Source: Haemonchus contortus (taxonomy: Eukaryota > Nematoda > Chromadorea > Rhabditida > Trichostrongylidae). Taken from it: 64,000 nt of DNA. Below, piece by piece: positions 10,721 to 21,571 of the stretch. The notes beneath the pieces are model-generated. The model made no database searches. It was not told the origin of the DNA and worked only from the letters and a program-made list of their open reading frames with translations. Position 1 is the stretch's first letter. Every line of letters starts with the position of its first letter. The translations under genes were made by a program, and so were the position numbers. The stretch lies in assembly GCA_000469685.2 (NCBI GenBank), contig LS997566.1, positions 27,281,932 through 27,345,931 of the forward strand, in the 5' to 3' direction.

Positions 10721-11199
10721 ATAGTTTATACTCTCGCTCAGCGGAAAAGCGAAATAACCTATTAAAAAGGGAAAATTTCATTAATTCGATATTTCTCGGG
10801 CAAAGCCTTTTGTCCCAAGAAGGAGGTGAGCCCTTGATGATGGCATTGAGGAACATTGATGGTAGTCAACATAGTAGCCTCAGCCGCGATGAACTCTCTT
10901 ATACTTTTTTCTCTGAATAATCGCCTTCATGATATTAAATGTTCTTCATGATGTTCTTTGGGACACAGCGAGGTTGGCTCACAGAAAAATTCGCTCCTAA
11001 TTCGGAGCTAATACTGAGGGTGTAGAGCTTTCGAGGCAAAAAGAGAATCCGAAGTGTTATTTACGCATAGCGAAATCCTCACCGGAAGAAGGAGCGCCCG
11101 GCGCCGAGCCAACCCATAAAAAGGAGGGAAGCCCGACGTTAGCCGGACGGCCCGACTGGTTATTATATAATCTAAAGGATAAAGGATAAAGATTCGGGG

Positions 11200-11745
11200 C
11201 GTTGATCAATCGTGTGCGAGGGATGCACTAACGCATTCGACTTCCATTCAGAATTGCAGTGGCGTATTGAATGCGCATGGTTCCTTTATAGTATGGCATG
11301 CCGGCGTGCCAAGCGAGGCTGTGGTAGGGGGGAGGAGGGAGGCAGACGGCCGGTCGAAGGGCTGAAAACAAAGAAGAACAAGATCAAAAACCAAACAACT
11401 AGGGACTTGTACAAAAGGTTTTTGATTTGTCTCTCTTTGTTTACAGCCCTTCCAAGGGGCTGACCGACTGTCTGCCTCCCTCCTCCCCCTAGCACTGCCT
11501 CAGCTGGCACGCCGTTCGGCCGGCCAGCGGACCATGAAAGTAGCCTATGTGGCCTATACGATGACTTGCGGTGGCCGGCCGATGTACAAGTCAGTGCCTT
11601 TTATCCTCCCGAACGAGTCTGGTACCAATTAATCGACCACGGAGGGCGGGAAGGCTTGGTCGGCTTAGGCAGATATCGATCCGCGATTTGAACCTGTGAG
11701 CAGGCATGTGTGGAGTGCGCCACTAACCACACTACCTCTGACCCT
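11200..11745 (-). repeat. tRNA-headed SINE-like repeat with internal foldback
   Basis: Read on the minus strand, the repeat begins with a tRNA-like head at about 11745-11670 (GGTAGTGTGGTTAGTGGCGC as A box, AGGTTCAAATCGCG as B box) and continues into the family-common ATCGATATCTGCCTAAGCC. The body holds an inverted repeat: 11300-11372 pairs with 11432-11512 around a short AT-rich loop, both arms having GGAGGA GGGAGGCAGAC- and GGCTG-AAACAAAG-like text. A headless copy lies at 1.08-1.26 kb. Confidence 0.65.
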
Positions 11746-12179
11746 ATGAATATAAATGTCTATATATAACAACTAGTTCAACTGCATGTCTGCATGTCTG
11801 ACGGCATGGAGTAGACATCTCAGCTCGCTCTGATCCATAGTGACCATAGCTAAGATGGTGAAGACTCAGCACTGGCGCTGGCAAGGTAGTGTTAATAATA
11901 ATAAAGACACCAGGAACAAACTTGTTAAAACAGCAATGAAACAGCCTTAGTACTCGCACAACGGGCCCAGCCATCTTCGACGTCAGGCAGCATGGCAAAC
12001 AGTGAAAGGCGGAGAAATCTCGGATTGCGCAGAAAGCCTTGAATTTCGGACTACCTCCCTTCACATCACATGGAGACTGTTTTCTACTTTATACCTACAA
12101 TGCGAGAACAGTCTCTCCCAATGCCGTTTTTCATGAGCTCCTCGAGGTGACTAGTTGCATCAAGTAACATTTAATTGCG
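11746..12179. other. no recognised gene
   Basis: A 106-codon minus frame at 11744-12064 overlaps the SINE head and has no recognisable motif; I do not support it as a gene. Confidence 0.3.
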
Positions 12180-13440
12180 CTGCAAGAAACCACGAGCAAG
12201 AGAAGCGTCGTGCGACGAACGAATGATGTGACCTAATCATTCGTGGCGGAAAAAGCCGTGTGTCATTCTTCCGGTCTATTCTCACGATGTCCTGTTTCCT
12301 CGCTTTGCCATCCTACGCCCACGACATGCGCACCTGAAGACCATATTTATCATAAACTGCCACTCTTCTCTTTTTACAGCTGACGAAGTGAAGCTTGATA
12401 CGTTTTACTTATTGCTAACTTGTGGAGATCATCCACACGAAATGTGTTCCTACAAGTTCATTGTTGGAGGCTCAAGGTTAGGCTTGGAGAAGCACAAGAG
12501 AAGGCATTTAGGGCTGGAAACTTAGGAATGGGCTGGAAACCAAGGAATGGGGGGCAGGAACGGAATCTATCTAGCTGGACTTCTGTCCGCGGCTCGACTC
12601 TTACATTGCACTTTTTCTTCCAGAAGAAGTTACAGTGCCGCTGTACATGGGAGCCTCCAAGCGGTACAACTCATGCACATATTAGCGAACAGAAAGTAGT
12701 GCCTACTAGATGTTTGTGTGATACATAAATGGCAGACCCGAAAGAAGATCACGATGCGCTGGTTCCGCGTCTCCTTATTTGTGCTGAATAGGCCAAGCTT
12801 CCTCGAGGGGATACCTCCATTCGCATTTCAGATGCGACGAAGGATCTTTTCAGGGCATTAAGAAGCTTGAGGCTTGACCACAACGCCACACATCGTGAAG
12901 GGCTGCAAGCAAAAGTTACGCAGAGGTTTCACACCAACCTGTAACGATCCACGACAGAGGATTTTGGGGATGGTCATTCTACACAGGAAGGGAGACCAAG
13001 ATGATTTTCGCAGCTGCCCAATAAGCTTGTTGAGAGAGCTTTCCAAGCTCTTCACGAAGATCATTCTAACCCACAGATCGCGAACGATGGATGAAGCTCA
13101 ACCTCCCGAACAGGCTGGAGTCCGAAAGAGATCCAGCTGCACAAACCACATTCATGCGGGCGCAATGGTCATCGAAGAGTGCCGATAATTCCAAATGTCC
13201 TTAACTTTGTTAACTATGAAAGAGCCTTTTACAGCGTCAGAACGAATGCGGTCCTGTGAGCACTGGTCGACCAAAGAGGGAAGGGTTTCAATTTCTCATG
13301 AAACTTTGAATAGAGACGTAAGTATATCGATAGGGCTTGGGAAGTTATTGACAGGAATGGGACTTAAAACTGCAAAGTGAGTGTACCAAAAAAGTTGTGA
13401 ACGTTCGGAGTTCGCATGTTAAAGCATGGAGGGATAGTGC
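12180..13440 (+). pseudogene. RTE-type LINE, endonuclease end and RT start, broken
   Basis: Across several frames the plus strand reads parts of an RTE-clade LINE protein. The endonuclease end is at 12540-12690 (ERLSGLLSAARL, then CTWEPPSGTTHA, matching a conserved TWESPxGxTxAxID block). A linker follows at 12800-12920 (DLFRALRSLRLDHNATH). The start of the reverse transcriptase is at 12950-13190 (ILHRKGDQDDFRSCPISLL, SKLFTKIILTHR, EQAGVRKRSSCTNHI). A following block near 13195-13240 corresponds to the FxDYxKAFDSV segment. Stops, frame changes and deletions between blocks make it non-functional; the YADD region is absent. Confidence 0.75.
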
Positions 13441-15601
13441 CAAATGTCCTGCGTTCTGAATCGTATTTATGCCGAGTTAGGAATATATGATCTCGGCTCC
13501 GCCTACTTTAAGGATTCGGTCATATCCCTTCTTAGGCCTCTGTCCTTTTTCAGCACAGCTCTTAGATGCTCAGCACATATCGGATCTTGCCTTCCCTTTC
13601 TATTTCATTTTTCAGGCCTAGAAGCTTTCGTGGAATCGGGTTATGAACTTATGTAGAAAGTATCGCCCACTGTGATGGCGCTCTGCTCAACACTTGTCTG
13701 TCTTCTTCATTCCATTTAATGGCCCATCCGTCACTTTTGTTTATTTTTCAAGGCGACCAGGCTGTTATGAAATGTAAGGGGAAAAGTAAAAGTGAAAGTT
13801 AGCAAGGAAGCTTTACTCTTGGTGCCACCCACTTCTGTGCATGCCCCGCCCTAGCAGCATTCCGCTGACCTCACATGTACTATGTTTATCATGCTCTTTG
13901 CCCATTCCAAGCTTGACACAACCTCTACAGGTGTCTCTTCAGGTAATATCCAATTTCCTGACAGGCAGACAACAGATAGACGAGAGCGCGTCATACATAG
14001 GAAGGATAATGCTACATTGTTCATTACTATCGATTTGCCTCGAAGCTTTCTGCCCTACATTATCTTTCAATAACCACGGGTAGCCCTCCGTTACGAGAAA
14101 AGAATATAATAAGTATTCGCGACCGCCAGATCTTCAGTGATACCAAAAAGGCCTACTGAATACTTATAACAACGCTCACCATTGAGGGCCACTTTTTTTC
14201 AAAATCCTCCAAAGGTCAACCACGTCCTCGATAAATCATCCTTTGGAACACGGAGGAACATTGCCGTCTTGTTTTTCCTCATTTCTTCAATGAATATGGA
14301 GGAACAAGAAATGTTTAATGATTGTGTGGCCCAGATCCATTTGTTGACAACAGTTTCCTCGTTGTACCCACCTTGTCATCGGGAGCGAGATGCTTTTATT
14401 TATCATGGGTAGCAAAAAAATGGAAGACGGCATAGTCTCCATAGTCTCACAGGCACTGGCAAATTTTGGAAAATTTTCGGAAAAAAATCTTGGGCGGAAC
14501 TGAAACCGCGTGCCATCCGCGCACTATCCCCATGACTTCATGATTTTCAGGACCCTTTAACGTTCAGCCATGATTCAAAGCGTCACAAGGTCCCCTAGTA
14601 TCGCTTTGACAGAATGAAACTTTATTCGACGATGTTTTGGCCTCAGTCTTTTTTCACGACACAAATATGCAAACAACATGAATAAAATAGTAAATAACTA
14701 TTACGTGCGTCAAGAATTATCCTAGATGAAATTGGCATGGCATATGAACCACGAGTAAGAAGTGGTCACGGGAGTAACGTGAAGTCATCTTATTCCCGGG
14801 TATCGTCCCCTTTCCCCTTTCCATGTCCATGTCTCTCTTTTTCAATAAGCAGTAACTTGGTGTGTCGGTTTGTCGGTCCGTCCGTCCGCAAAACTTTATG
14901 ATTATGGTAAAGGTAGTGATATGGAAATCCAGCTCTCATATTTCCCTCCTATATATAAATCAGCAAATTGGTGTGTAGATTAATGGAGGGAGCGAGTGCT
15001 GCGGAATGTAGTAAGTACGAAGTGTACGAGGACTTCGACACTGTGACTTCGATCGATACTGGCGGGATATATGTTTGCCTGTACCGAATTTAGAATTTGG
15101 TTACCCCATTCATTGCTGTTTCTTCATTATATACCCTTCTCATTTCAGTCTGAAAAACTACAAGTGAAATTCCTTTCTTTCCTAAGGCGAAGTGGAAGGA
15201 TCGGCTAACCGACCATTTTCGTTTGAATTTATTTAGCGTAGCGTAAGCGACGCAGCATATTGAGTCCAATTGGTTCTGTTTCTACTGGGCCCCTTTTCAT
15301 CACTATTGCCCCTTCCTCTCATTGCATTTTTGTGAAGAGAAGTACCTTTTGCTAAGTACTTTTGATGAATAAGCTCTTTTCCTTGTCAGCTTCACTAGCA
15401 CAGCGCCTTCCTGATTAGCCAACCAAAAATTTCGAATGGTACTTATTATTGTTCTCAACTGTTGATAACACTACCATAAAAGTTCATGACCCACCCTGCT
15501 GATTTCCATATTTTGGCTTTTGGATTAGTTTCGTTGCAACTGACATCTGAATGAGGAGAAGACGATACCTCAACGAGTCATAAACGTCTTACTACATATT
15601 A
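13441..15601. other. no recognised gene; GT-rich repeat hints near 14.86 and 14.96 kb
   Basis: No supported gene. Near 14865 (GTAACTTGGTGTGTCGGTTT) and 14962 (AGCAAATTGGTGTGTAGATT) are short pieces like the 5' end of the Helitron-like family, with GGTNTGTCGG phrases, perhaps from decayed relatives. The rest has short ORFs only. Confidence 0.35.
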
Positions 15602-15996
15602 TTCGCTAAGTGTGTTTGTTGGTTTGTCGGTGTGATTGTGTGATTTGGGTGTGTGTCGGTGTGTGTGCGTTTGACCGAAAATTCATAATTCCTGTTCCTG
15701 TGGACCTAGAGCGTTCGAATTTGGTGAGAGTACAGGATGGGAACACTCGCGGCCGTTAGTAGGGGCGGACTCCGCCTACAGGGGGCGGGGCGTGCATAAA
15801 ATTTCGACCGTAAATTCATAACTCTTGCGTACGTGGACCAAGAGCGTTCATATTTTGTAGGAGTACAGGCGGCAGGATGGGAATACCGATGATGAGTGAT
15901 ATAGGTGTTCACAATTGGAAGGAGCTGATAAGAAGGCGAAAGCCGCAAAATCCGTTGACGGTGGACCTTGGCACAATAATAAAGTATGTGGATTAA

Positions 15997-16625
15997 CCCT
16001 TTGACGACAATGCCGATTTCGACGTGACGCGCCCATGGGACCACGCCTCCTTCCTTTCGTGAGCGACTGGCACCCACCAGTGGGTGCCACGGTCCCAGGG
16101 GGAGATCATTTCTCTGGTTTGATAAACTTAGCAGTATTTTCGCATGACTGAAGCATCAGACCTTATTTTATCTTATATAAAACTGAGGCTTAGGATTGCA
16201 CTTCGGGTTTGGAAGCAATGCAGGTTAAAATTTTGGTAACAGTGTGAGCAATAAGAATTCGTAAAACATTAAAGGAGCTTATGGATGAAGAGATCGACAG
16301 CGCGATCACATAATCACAAAATAGATAATTCAAGTACTGCTCCCAGTGCTTCCAGGACACACACAAATCTTGCCAAAGTATCTGAACGTTTTTAGTACTA
16401 CTGCATTAACTATATATGTTTGTTAAAAATAAGTTCCTATAAAACATTCATACGGACCATGTTGAATATAAATACTATGAAGTTTGTTGATGAATACGAA
16501 AATATTAAAAAAGTTTTAAATGTGCAAATAAAGGAGAAAACATGGTGGCACCCAACATTGGGTGCCATGGTTCCATGCGCCTGTCATAGTGGCACCCACC
16601 GGCGGGTGCCATGGCCGTCAAAGGG
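15997..16625. mobile_element. piggyBac-type MITE, 629 bp, TTAA flanked
   Basis: The insert begins CCCTTTGACG and ends CGTCAAAGGG, and both ends are flanked by TTAA (15993-15996 and 16626-16629), which is the piggyBac target signature. No transposase is present. The interior holds three copies of a 22-bp palindrome, GGCACCCA with its complement TGGGTGCC, at 16068-16089, 16546-16567 and 16590-16611. It interrupts Helitron-like copy B and is therefore younger than it. Confidence 0.85.
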
Positions 16626-17005
16626 TTAAGAAAAGACCGTAGATGTTCAGTGATACGAATTGGTAACAACTGTTTAAAACTGATAATGAGCCATAGAAGG
16701 CGAGAGTCATTAGGTCTACAATACTAACGTTACGTCAATGCTTCAAATTAACAGTGGAGCACTAGCGGTGTGGGATGTAAAGGGATCGAAGGTGATTGGT
16801 GATAAGGTCTGATAACAAGCGGGCAAGGGCTGACGAAGAGCCTAGGAGGCTAGAGCCACTAAGTTTGTAATCCCCTTCGTGTCAACAGTGGAACCTTGGC
16901 ATTTTATTAGGTGATGTAGGATGTGGCGTGATCGTAGGTACTCCGACAGGAAATGATAACAACTGATAATAGTTATAAGTGGCCTCAGAAAGGAAGAGCC
17001 ACTCC

Positions 17006-17374
17006 CTAGTTCATTTCGGCGGCTGCGGCATTTACAACCAAACATTGACTGTTGATATGTTTCATTCGATAAAACGGCATGGTAGAGTAGGGTGACAAAA
17101 GTGAGTGGTAAGTGCAGTGATAGGGACTCATTAGCGGGACTACGATAAGTAGATGAAAATTTTGTTCATTTCTTGTTACTATGATGCGACCGCTATCCAG
17201 CAGGGTTTGTAACTCAATTAAGGATCCTCTTTGTTCGATATCATTTACGACAAAACTTAGCCGACCGTCAGTTATCTGTAATCTCAACTTATGATATCTC
17301 TTCAATGAAAATAAAGATTCATTAATAACAACATCTGATGATGTCTTATCATCACTCAAAATATTTGTGAGCAC
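17006..17374 (-). CDS. gene-like ORF inside Helitron-like copy B, perhaps a captured exon
   Basis: This 123-codon frame begins MLTNILSDDKTSSDVVINES and runs through RYHKLRLQITDGRLSFVVND and LIELQTLLDSGRIIV. The RYHKLRLQITDGRLSFVV part loosely resembles the strand pattern of laminin-G-like domains (WHxVxVxxxGxxxxLxVD), but this is only a guess. The same segment lies, decayed, in copy A, so it travelled with the element. Helitrons are known to pick up host exons. It could also be old element coding sequence. Confidence 0.4.
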   Translation of the reverse strand: MLTNILSDDKTSSDVVINESLFSLKRYHKLRLQITDGRLSFVVNDIEQRGSLIELQTLLDSGRIIVTRNEQNFHLLIVVPLMSPYHCTYHSLLSPYSTMPFYRMKHINSQCLVVNAAAAEMN

Positions 17375-17635
17375 CGCCCAAGTCTTTAGTTACCTAACAG
17401 TTGAATTTTTATTGGGTATTTATTTTCAAGAACGAGAGCAGAAGATCGAGACTTCCGGTCAAAAGCGCAAGCACCGACTGATACTGAATAGCATTTTCAC
17501 CGCTCTGTTGGTCCTCTGTCTAACTTCGTGTACAGGAAAACATTTGTTTCAAAGAAGGAGTGGAGAGTTAGCCGGTTGCCACAACTTTGCCGAAGAAGGA
17601 GGGAAGCACAGCGTTAGCCGGCCCAACCGACTGGT

Positions 17636-17935
17636 TGAAAAATAAACAGCACACCGAGACGATTTTTGCTACTGAATTCCCGCGCATCTTCTTGGCAAAT
17701 TGATCTTTCTTCTACCGTTCATATGTGTGTTTATATTTCCTGAGCACACTTCTTTAGGGTCACTTTGCTTAAGAGGAGGGGCCTAAAACAACCACTTATC
17801 GTAGCATGCACATTCTTCAGTAGTGATATTAGGAGAGAATGCTTTGTTACCAATGTGTTTATAGCTGAAGAACAGATGATGGATAACCGTAGACGCAGGC
17901 GGTTTGGCTCGAAGGTATAGTTCACTATAATTTTA
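17636..17935. other. no recognised gene
   Basis: A 117-codon minus frame crosses 17731-18084 but overlaps the palindromic repeat at its start and shows no motif; it is not supported. Confidence 0.3.
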
Positions 17936-17939
17936 GGCA

Positions 17940-18368
17940 CCCTTTCCAAGTCGAAAAACGGAAGTATTGGTTGGGAACAGTGCATCAGTGGTGGAAGAAG
18001 CGAGAAGATTCTCCGATTCGCGGAAAATAAGGGTTTTAAAAGTAAAGAAAATAAGGGTTGTGCGAGATTACCATGAAATGACATGGAAGGGGTATTTGGA
18101 TGAGATTTCAGTTCTTGCGAGTGCGCAAAGAGCTGACTACCTTAAGAAATACTGTCCAGATTTGCCTTTCATGTTGCTATGGTTGTCATGACCCATAGCA
18201 ACATGAAAGGCAAATCTGGACAATTTGTCTTAAGGTAGTCAGCTCTTTGCGCAATTGCAACAACTGAAATCTCGTCCAAGTAACCCTTCCATGTCACTTC
18301 CGTCATGGTAATTTCGCAACAATTTTTATCGTGAACTGTGCCTTCAACATAAGTCTGCTGCAATCGCC
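17940..18368. repeat. palindromic pair of exon-like repeats
   Basis: Arms of about 125 bp mirror each other around about 18188. The left arm on the plus strand reads MTWKGYLDEISVLASAQRAD then YLKKYCPDLPFMLLW. The right arm on the minus strand reads EVTWKGYLDEISVVAIAQRA then DYLKTNCPDLPFMLLW. The two arms differ by several substitutions that mostly keep the frame, so both may have been under selection before or after the inversion. The third relative is at 2.07-2.31 kb. The transcript would fold into a long hairpin. Confidence 0.7.
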
Positions 18369-18374
18369 TATTAT

Positions 18375-18773
18375 TTAATAAGATCTAATCGTTCCGATTT
18401 CCATAACATATACACATCTTGAATGCGTTTTCGGCCCATGCAGCGCCCTGTTCAGATCAGCCAAACCTCGAACGTAGTTTTGCATTGCCAATGGAATAGA
18501 TTTCGACCATTCAGCTGCTTCTGAAACATTGATACGTTTTGTCGGCCGGTGCCATGACCAAAATACCCCAGGTGAAAAGTGATTCGAGGAATGATTGAGA
18601 AAATGAAACATATAAACAAAGGGAATTCCACCTGGTGCTATGTTCTGAGATTTCATGTGTTCCTTTGAGACAATTGTGTAGGTTATGCCATCATCCGAGC
18701 GACTAGATTCCTTTGGCGTGATTGTTGTGCAACGGAAATGATGCTCGCGTATGTGAGAACGTAAGGGGACCAA
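18375..18773 (-). CDS. 132-codon ORF, unknown protein
   Basis: This is one of the longest uninterrupted frames in the window, and it can be extended at its 5' side to an AG at about 18793 as ERPQCEIYLVPLRSHIREHH. It contains PGGIPFVYMFHFLNHSSNHF and AAEWSKSIPLAMQNYVRGLA. The next sequence downstream on the same strand is the exon-like right arm of the palindrome, starting QTYVEGTVHDKNCC after a TTGCAG acceptor-like site, so the two could be consecutive exons of one gene. I do not recognise the family. Confidence 0.4.
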   Translation of the reverse strand: MVPLRSHIREHHFRCTTITPKESSRSDDGITYTIVSKEHMKSQNIAPGGIPFVYMFHFLNHSSNHFSPGVFWSWHRPTKRINVSEAAEWSKSIPLAMQNYVRGLADLNRALHGPKTHSRCVYVMEIGTIRSY

Positions 18774-19540
18774 ATAAATCTCACACTGGGGACGTTCCTA
18801 TTCCTACAGCAATGTTTTTACGTTTAAGTTTCCATGAGCCCAAATTCGGTGGTGTGTTCCGCTGTTGCTGTTGTTGTTGTAGTTTGTTTTCCGATTCTTT
18901 TATCTTTTCCGATTTCTATAATATGTTGTTTCCTCGGGGCTCATTTCTCTTTCACAATATAATAAATATCATAGTGCGAGCAATAATCGAAAGTGGTTAG
19001 ATTGAGGAAATGAGGAGGTGGATTATCCTACTGCGTAGGAAACCAGACACATTAACTTTACCGAATGCTTCTAGAGCAATGAAACTGAAACTTGCGGCTC
19101 AATAATGGATGGGCGGCTCCTGCCTGAAAGCTCTGTCCCATCAGGTCTTCGTGTTTGAATAACTCCAGTCTTCGCTTGGTTTCAAAATGACTAAGGCGGG
19201 GGAAGGGGTGGGGGGTACGGGTTATTGGGAGTCTATGTCATGGCTGTTCTCATTGGGTTTCGATAAACATTCTACTTATTCCTCTGTTCTCAAGGCTTGG
19301 TTCTGATAGTGATTCATATGTGGAAGTATCTTGATTACTATATGGCGAATATTTGTTTCAGGTTTGTTTTGTATTGTAGACTGTTGTTTTTTGCCTCGAC
19401 CAGCTTAGCGATTACTGCCAAAGGGAGGTGAGTAAGTTGCGAATGCGAACAGAGAAGCAATCAACAAAGCAGAACAAAGCACATGCGATATTTTGGAATT
19501 CTCAGCCCAGTTGTTCTTTCTCTTTTGACTCTCTTTCACG
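18774..19540. other. no recognised gene
   Basis: Contains a short TGTTGCTGTTGTTG run near 18864 and otherwise only short ORFs. Confidence 0.35.
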
Positions 19541-20114
19541 TTATTCGTCAATGCTTCTGTGCCAAACAGGTTTTTAAATGGTGGAACATTAATACGCCTG
19601 ACGTTTTTACCAACACTTCGTTATCGTAGGCCTGAAAGCGTTTCGTAACTTCAGAGTGTGACCTACAACGCATCACGTAGACCAGCTTTCAACTAGTTGC
19701 AACTCAGGCTGATGAACTTACAACTAATGAGAAACTCCGAAAAGTCCTTCACGTCAATCCCACCAATACCGAACAGTTGCTCAACTTTCGTGCCCACCAA
19801 TACCGAACAGTTGCTCAACTTTCGTGACCATAGAGCAATAGAGACAGCCCGGTCAACCACGACCTATTTATAGTATCGTGACGTGGCACGTATCAGTCTC
19901 ACTATTAGAGCTGGAGGGATGTAAGGCAAGAGGTCATCAGTTATGTTGATGTACTCATTCTTGTTATTCATGCTCTACGTCAGGCGTGTTAAGTAACACT
20001 CTAAAGTTGCGAAACGCTTTCATGCCTTCGAGAACGACAAGTTGGTCGAAACGTCAAGCGAATAAATGATCCCTCATTAAAAAACCTGTTTGGCACAGGA
20101 GCATTGACTAATAA
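19541..20114. mobile_element. MITE with about 125-bp inverted ends, 574 bp
   Basis: The left end TTATTCGTCAATGCTTCTGT and its right-end counterpart (reverse complement TTATTAGTCAATGCTCCTGT) start inverted arms of about 120-130 bp, both with GTGCCAAACAGGTTTTT and GAAAGCGTTTCG. The centre contains a perfect 34-bp tandem duplication (19759-19792 and 19793-19826). The right arm at about 20018-20060 has the block GGTCGAAACGTCAAGCG, similar to the ribozyme-like core of the SINEs at 46.4 and 55.7 kb. No coding sequence. Confidence 0.75.
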
Positions 20115-21169
20115 TAGTACAAATGCCAAGGTTTCAACAGAGGCAAACATTGAAATTATCTCTTTCGTGTTCCCTAAGCTGCCAACTGTTCAGAAACACT
20201 CTTTAGTGAGCTGACTACTTAACTGTTTGGAAACGCGACTTTGATACAATTTCCCGGCATCACCTAGAAAGTCTTCATGTGGAAGATCCTAAAAGAGGTA
20301 CATACCATTGCGATGGGCTTCCGTAGGAACGGTGAAGCTTGGCGCAGGTATAGAGCAGCGTTTTTGCAACAGTTGTGCCTATTCTGATGGGTCTCTCCAA
20401 AGTTTCATCGACGTCTTTTTTAATTTATAACTGGACTCGATTGCTCTTGAATTGTCAGTGTTCAGACTTCGTATCGTCTACTTTTAAGTATTTCCGGTTC
20501 CTAATGCAATCTCAGCATGTCGCTGCTTCCCTGATATTTGCACCTCATTCAGACGCATAGTCACACCTAATGGTCTTTTGGTCTGCGTAATTAAGCGGCA
20601 CACTCAAGGATCCAGATTCTGACGTAGATATATTGCGAGGCCTTGATTTGGTCCAAATCGACCTGCGTTTCTCAACATCCTTAGTGCTGAATCTCCGATG
20701 AGGTGTGATAATGTCTCATGCCACCCTGGAATCGCCCTCAGCTACGTCGTTTAGCTTACTGAGCGTTCTGACTTTCCATATGGGGCAATTAACTGCTCCA
20801 GATTTAGGCCCCACTTTCTTTCAACCTGCGGAGGCGTTCGGAAATGGCATAGTCCTTTAGCGTGGTGCTTCAAAGTAGTTAATAAAATGAGAACTCACGC
20901 CTATTCTATTTTATAGGTGATTGTTACAGAAATTTCATTAGGATCATTCAAAGTGTAGCCAAATGTTGTTTACCAATTTGCTATAACGACAAATCTCCAG
21001 CGTAAAGGTCCAAGAGCGAGCTACTCGGAAGCCTCTATTTGGAAGTCGTGAGAATGTGTTCATTTGATTGCCTGAGTAGAATTCCGGAAATTTTGAAGCA
21101 TTTTTTATGGGATGTTGACGACTTCGGCTTTGGGAATCTCTAGGCGCGTTTTTATGTTGTCCTGGCGAC
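20115..21169. other. no recognised gene
   Basis: Short ORFs only; no repeat structure was identified. Confidence 0.35.
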
Positions 21170-21560
21170 TTTCATTTGGCTAGCCATTGTCAGTCCGACT
21201 GCTTACAAACTGGGTTTGTAAGATCGACGAGCAACGCTATCGGAGGGATGACGAACATGATTGAGTTACGGCCAATAAGCTTGGCATCGTCAACTCGTCA
21301 GGCTCGAATCATTCGCTCAAATATTAAACTATTCGCAATGAATTTTTTGATTCCTTGATGCCCCTAGAGAACTCCCGTATCTCTCTCAGTCTTTATCGAC
21401 TACAATGCCAGAAACGATTGTTTGAGTAGACGCTTTTGCTTCACACTTGTGTCTATTGGTGAACGCCTTCGTTTTTGAGGTCAAGTACTTATTAGTAATA
21501 TGGACATAACCACTCGTTCCGTGTAAGACAAGCAGAAACTTCACTTTATGAGTTCCCTTG
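21170..21560 (+). pseudogene. possible reverse-transcriptase remnant
   Basis: Mixed frames read MTNMIELRPISLASSTRQAR (compare the xFRPISLLxxxYKxxAR block of LINE reverse transcriptases), then FIDYNARNDCL- and HNHSFRVRQAET-like pieces in the right order for the FIDYxKAFD and RGVRQGxP blocks. Similarity is weak and frames are broken. It is either a very old LINE fragment or coincidence. Confidence 0.3.
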
Positions 21561-21571
21561 TACTTAAACTA

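Larger units (their letters stand above)
9761..11160 (+). mobile_element. Helitron-like non-autonomous element, copy A
   Basis: The element starts A/TTCGCTAAGTGTGT, passes through a GT-rich run and short tandem repeats, and ends in GTTAGCCGGACGGCCCGACT followed by GGT/T. The 3' end has GC-rich hairpin potential just before CTGGT, which fits the CTRRT rule for Helitron 3' ends. No TIR or target duplication is seen, and the flanks give an A-T insertion site as in Helitrons. The same start, middle and end recur in copy B at 15.6-17.6 kb. Copy A is 1400 bp, and copy B without its inserted MITE is about 1401 bp, although internal spacings differ. No Rep/helicase gene is inside. Confidence 0.6.
15602..17635 (+). 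mobile_element. Helitron-like non-autonomous element, copy B
   Basis: The copy opens A/TTCGCTAAGTGTGTTTGTTG and closes GTTAGCCGGCCCAACCGACT followed by GGT/T, the same ends as copy A. The last 20 bases can fold (GTT-GCCGGC-AAC). Two tandem-repeat units, further imperfect repeats of about 100 bp at 16.65-16.98 kb, and a gene-like segment lie inside. A 629-bp piggyBac-type MITE has inserted at 15997-16625. Removing that MITE and one TTAA brings the length to 1401 bp against 1400 bp in copy A. Confidence 0.65.

Noticed and set aside
11212..11510. Overlapping ORFs on both strands at 11.2-11.5 kb
   Set aside because: They cross the internal foldback of a SINE-like repeat; neither has protein-like character.
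15706..16090. Minus-strand ORFs of 123 and 80 codons
   Set aside because: They run across repeat units and the MITE border, so they cannot be ancient coding units.
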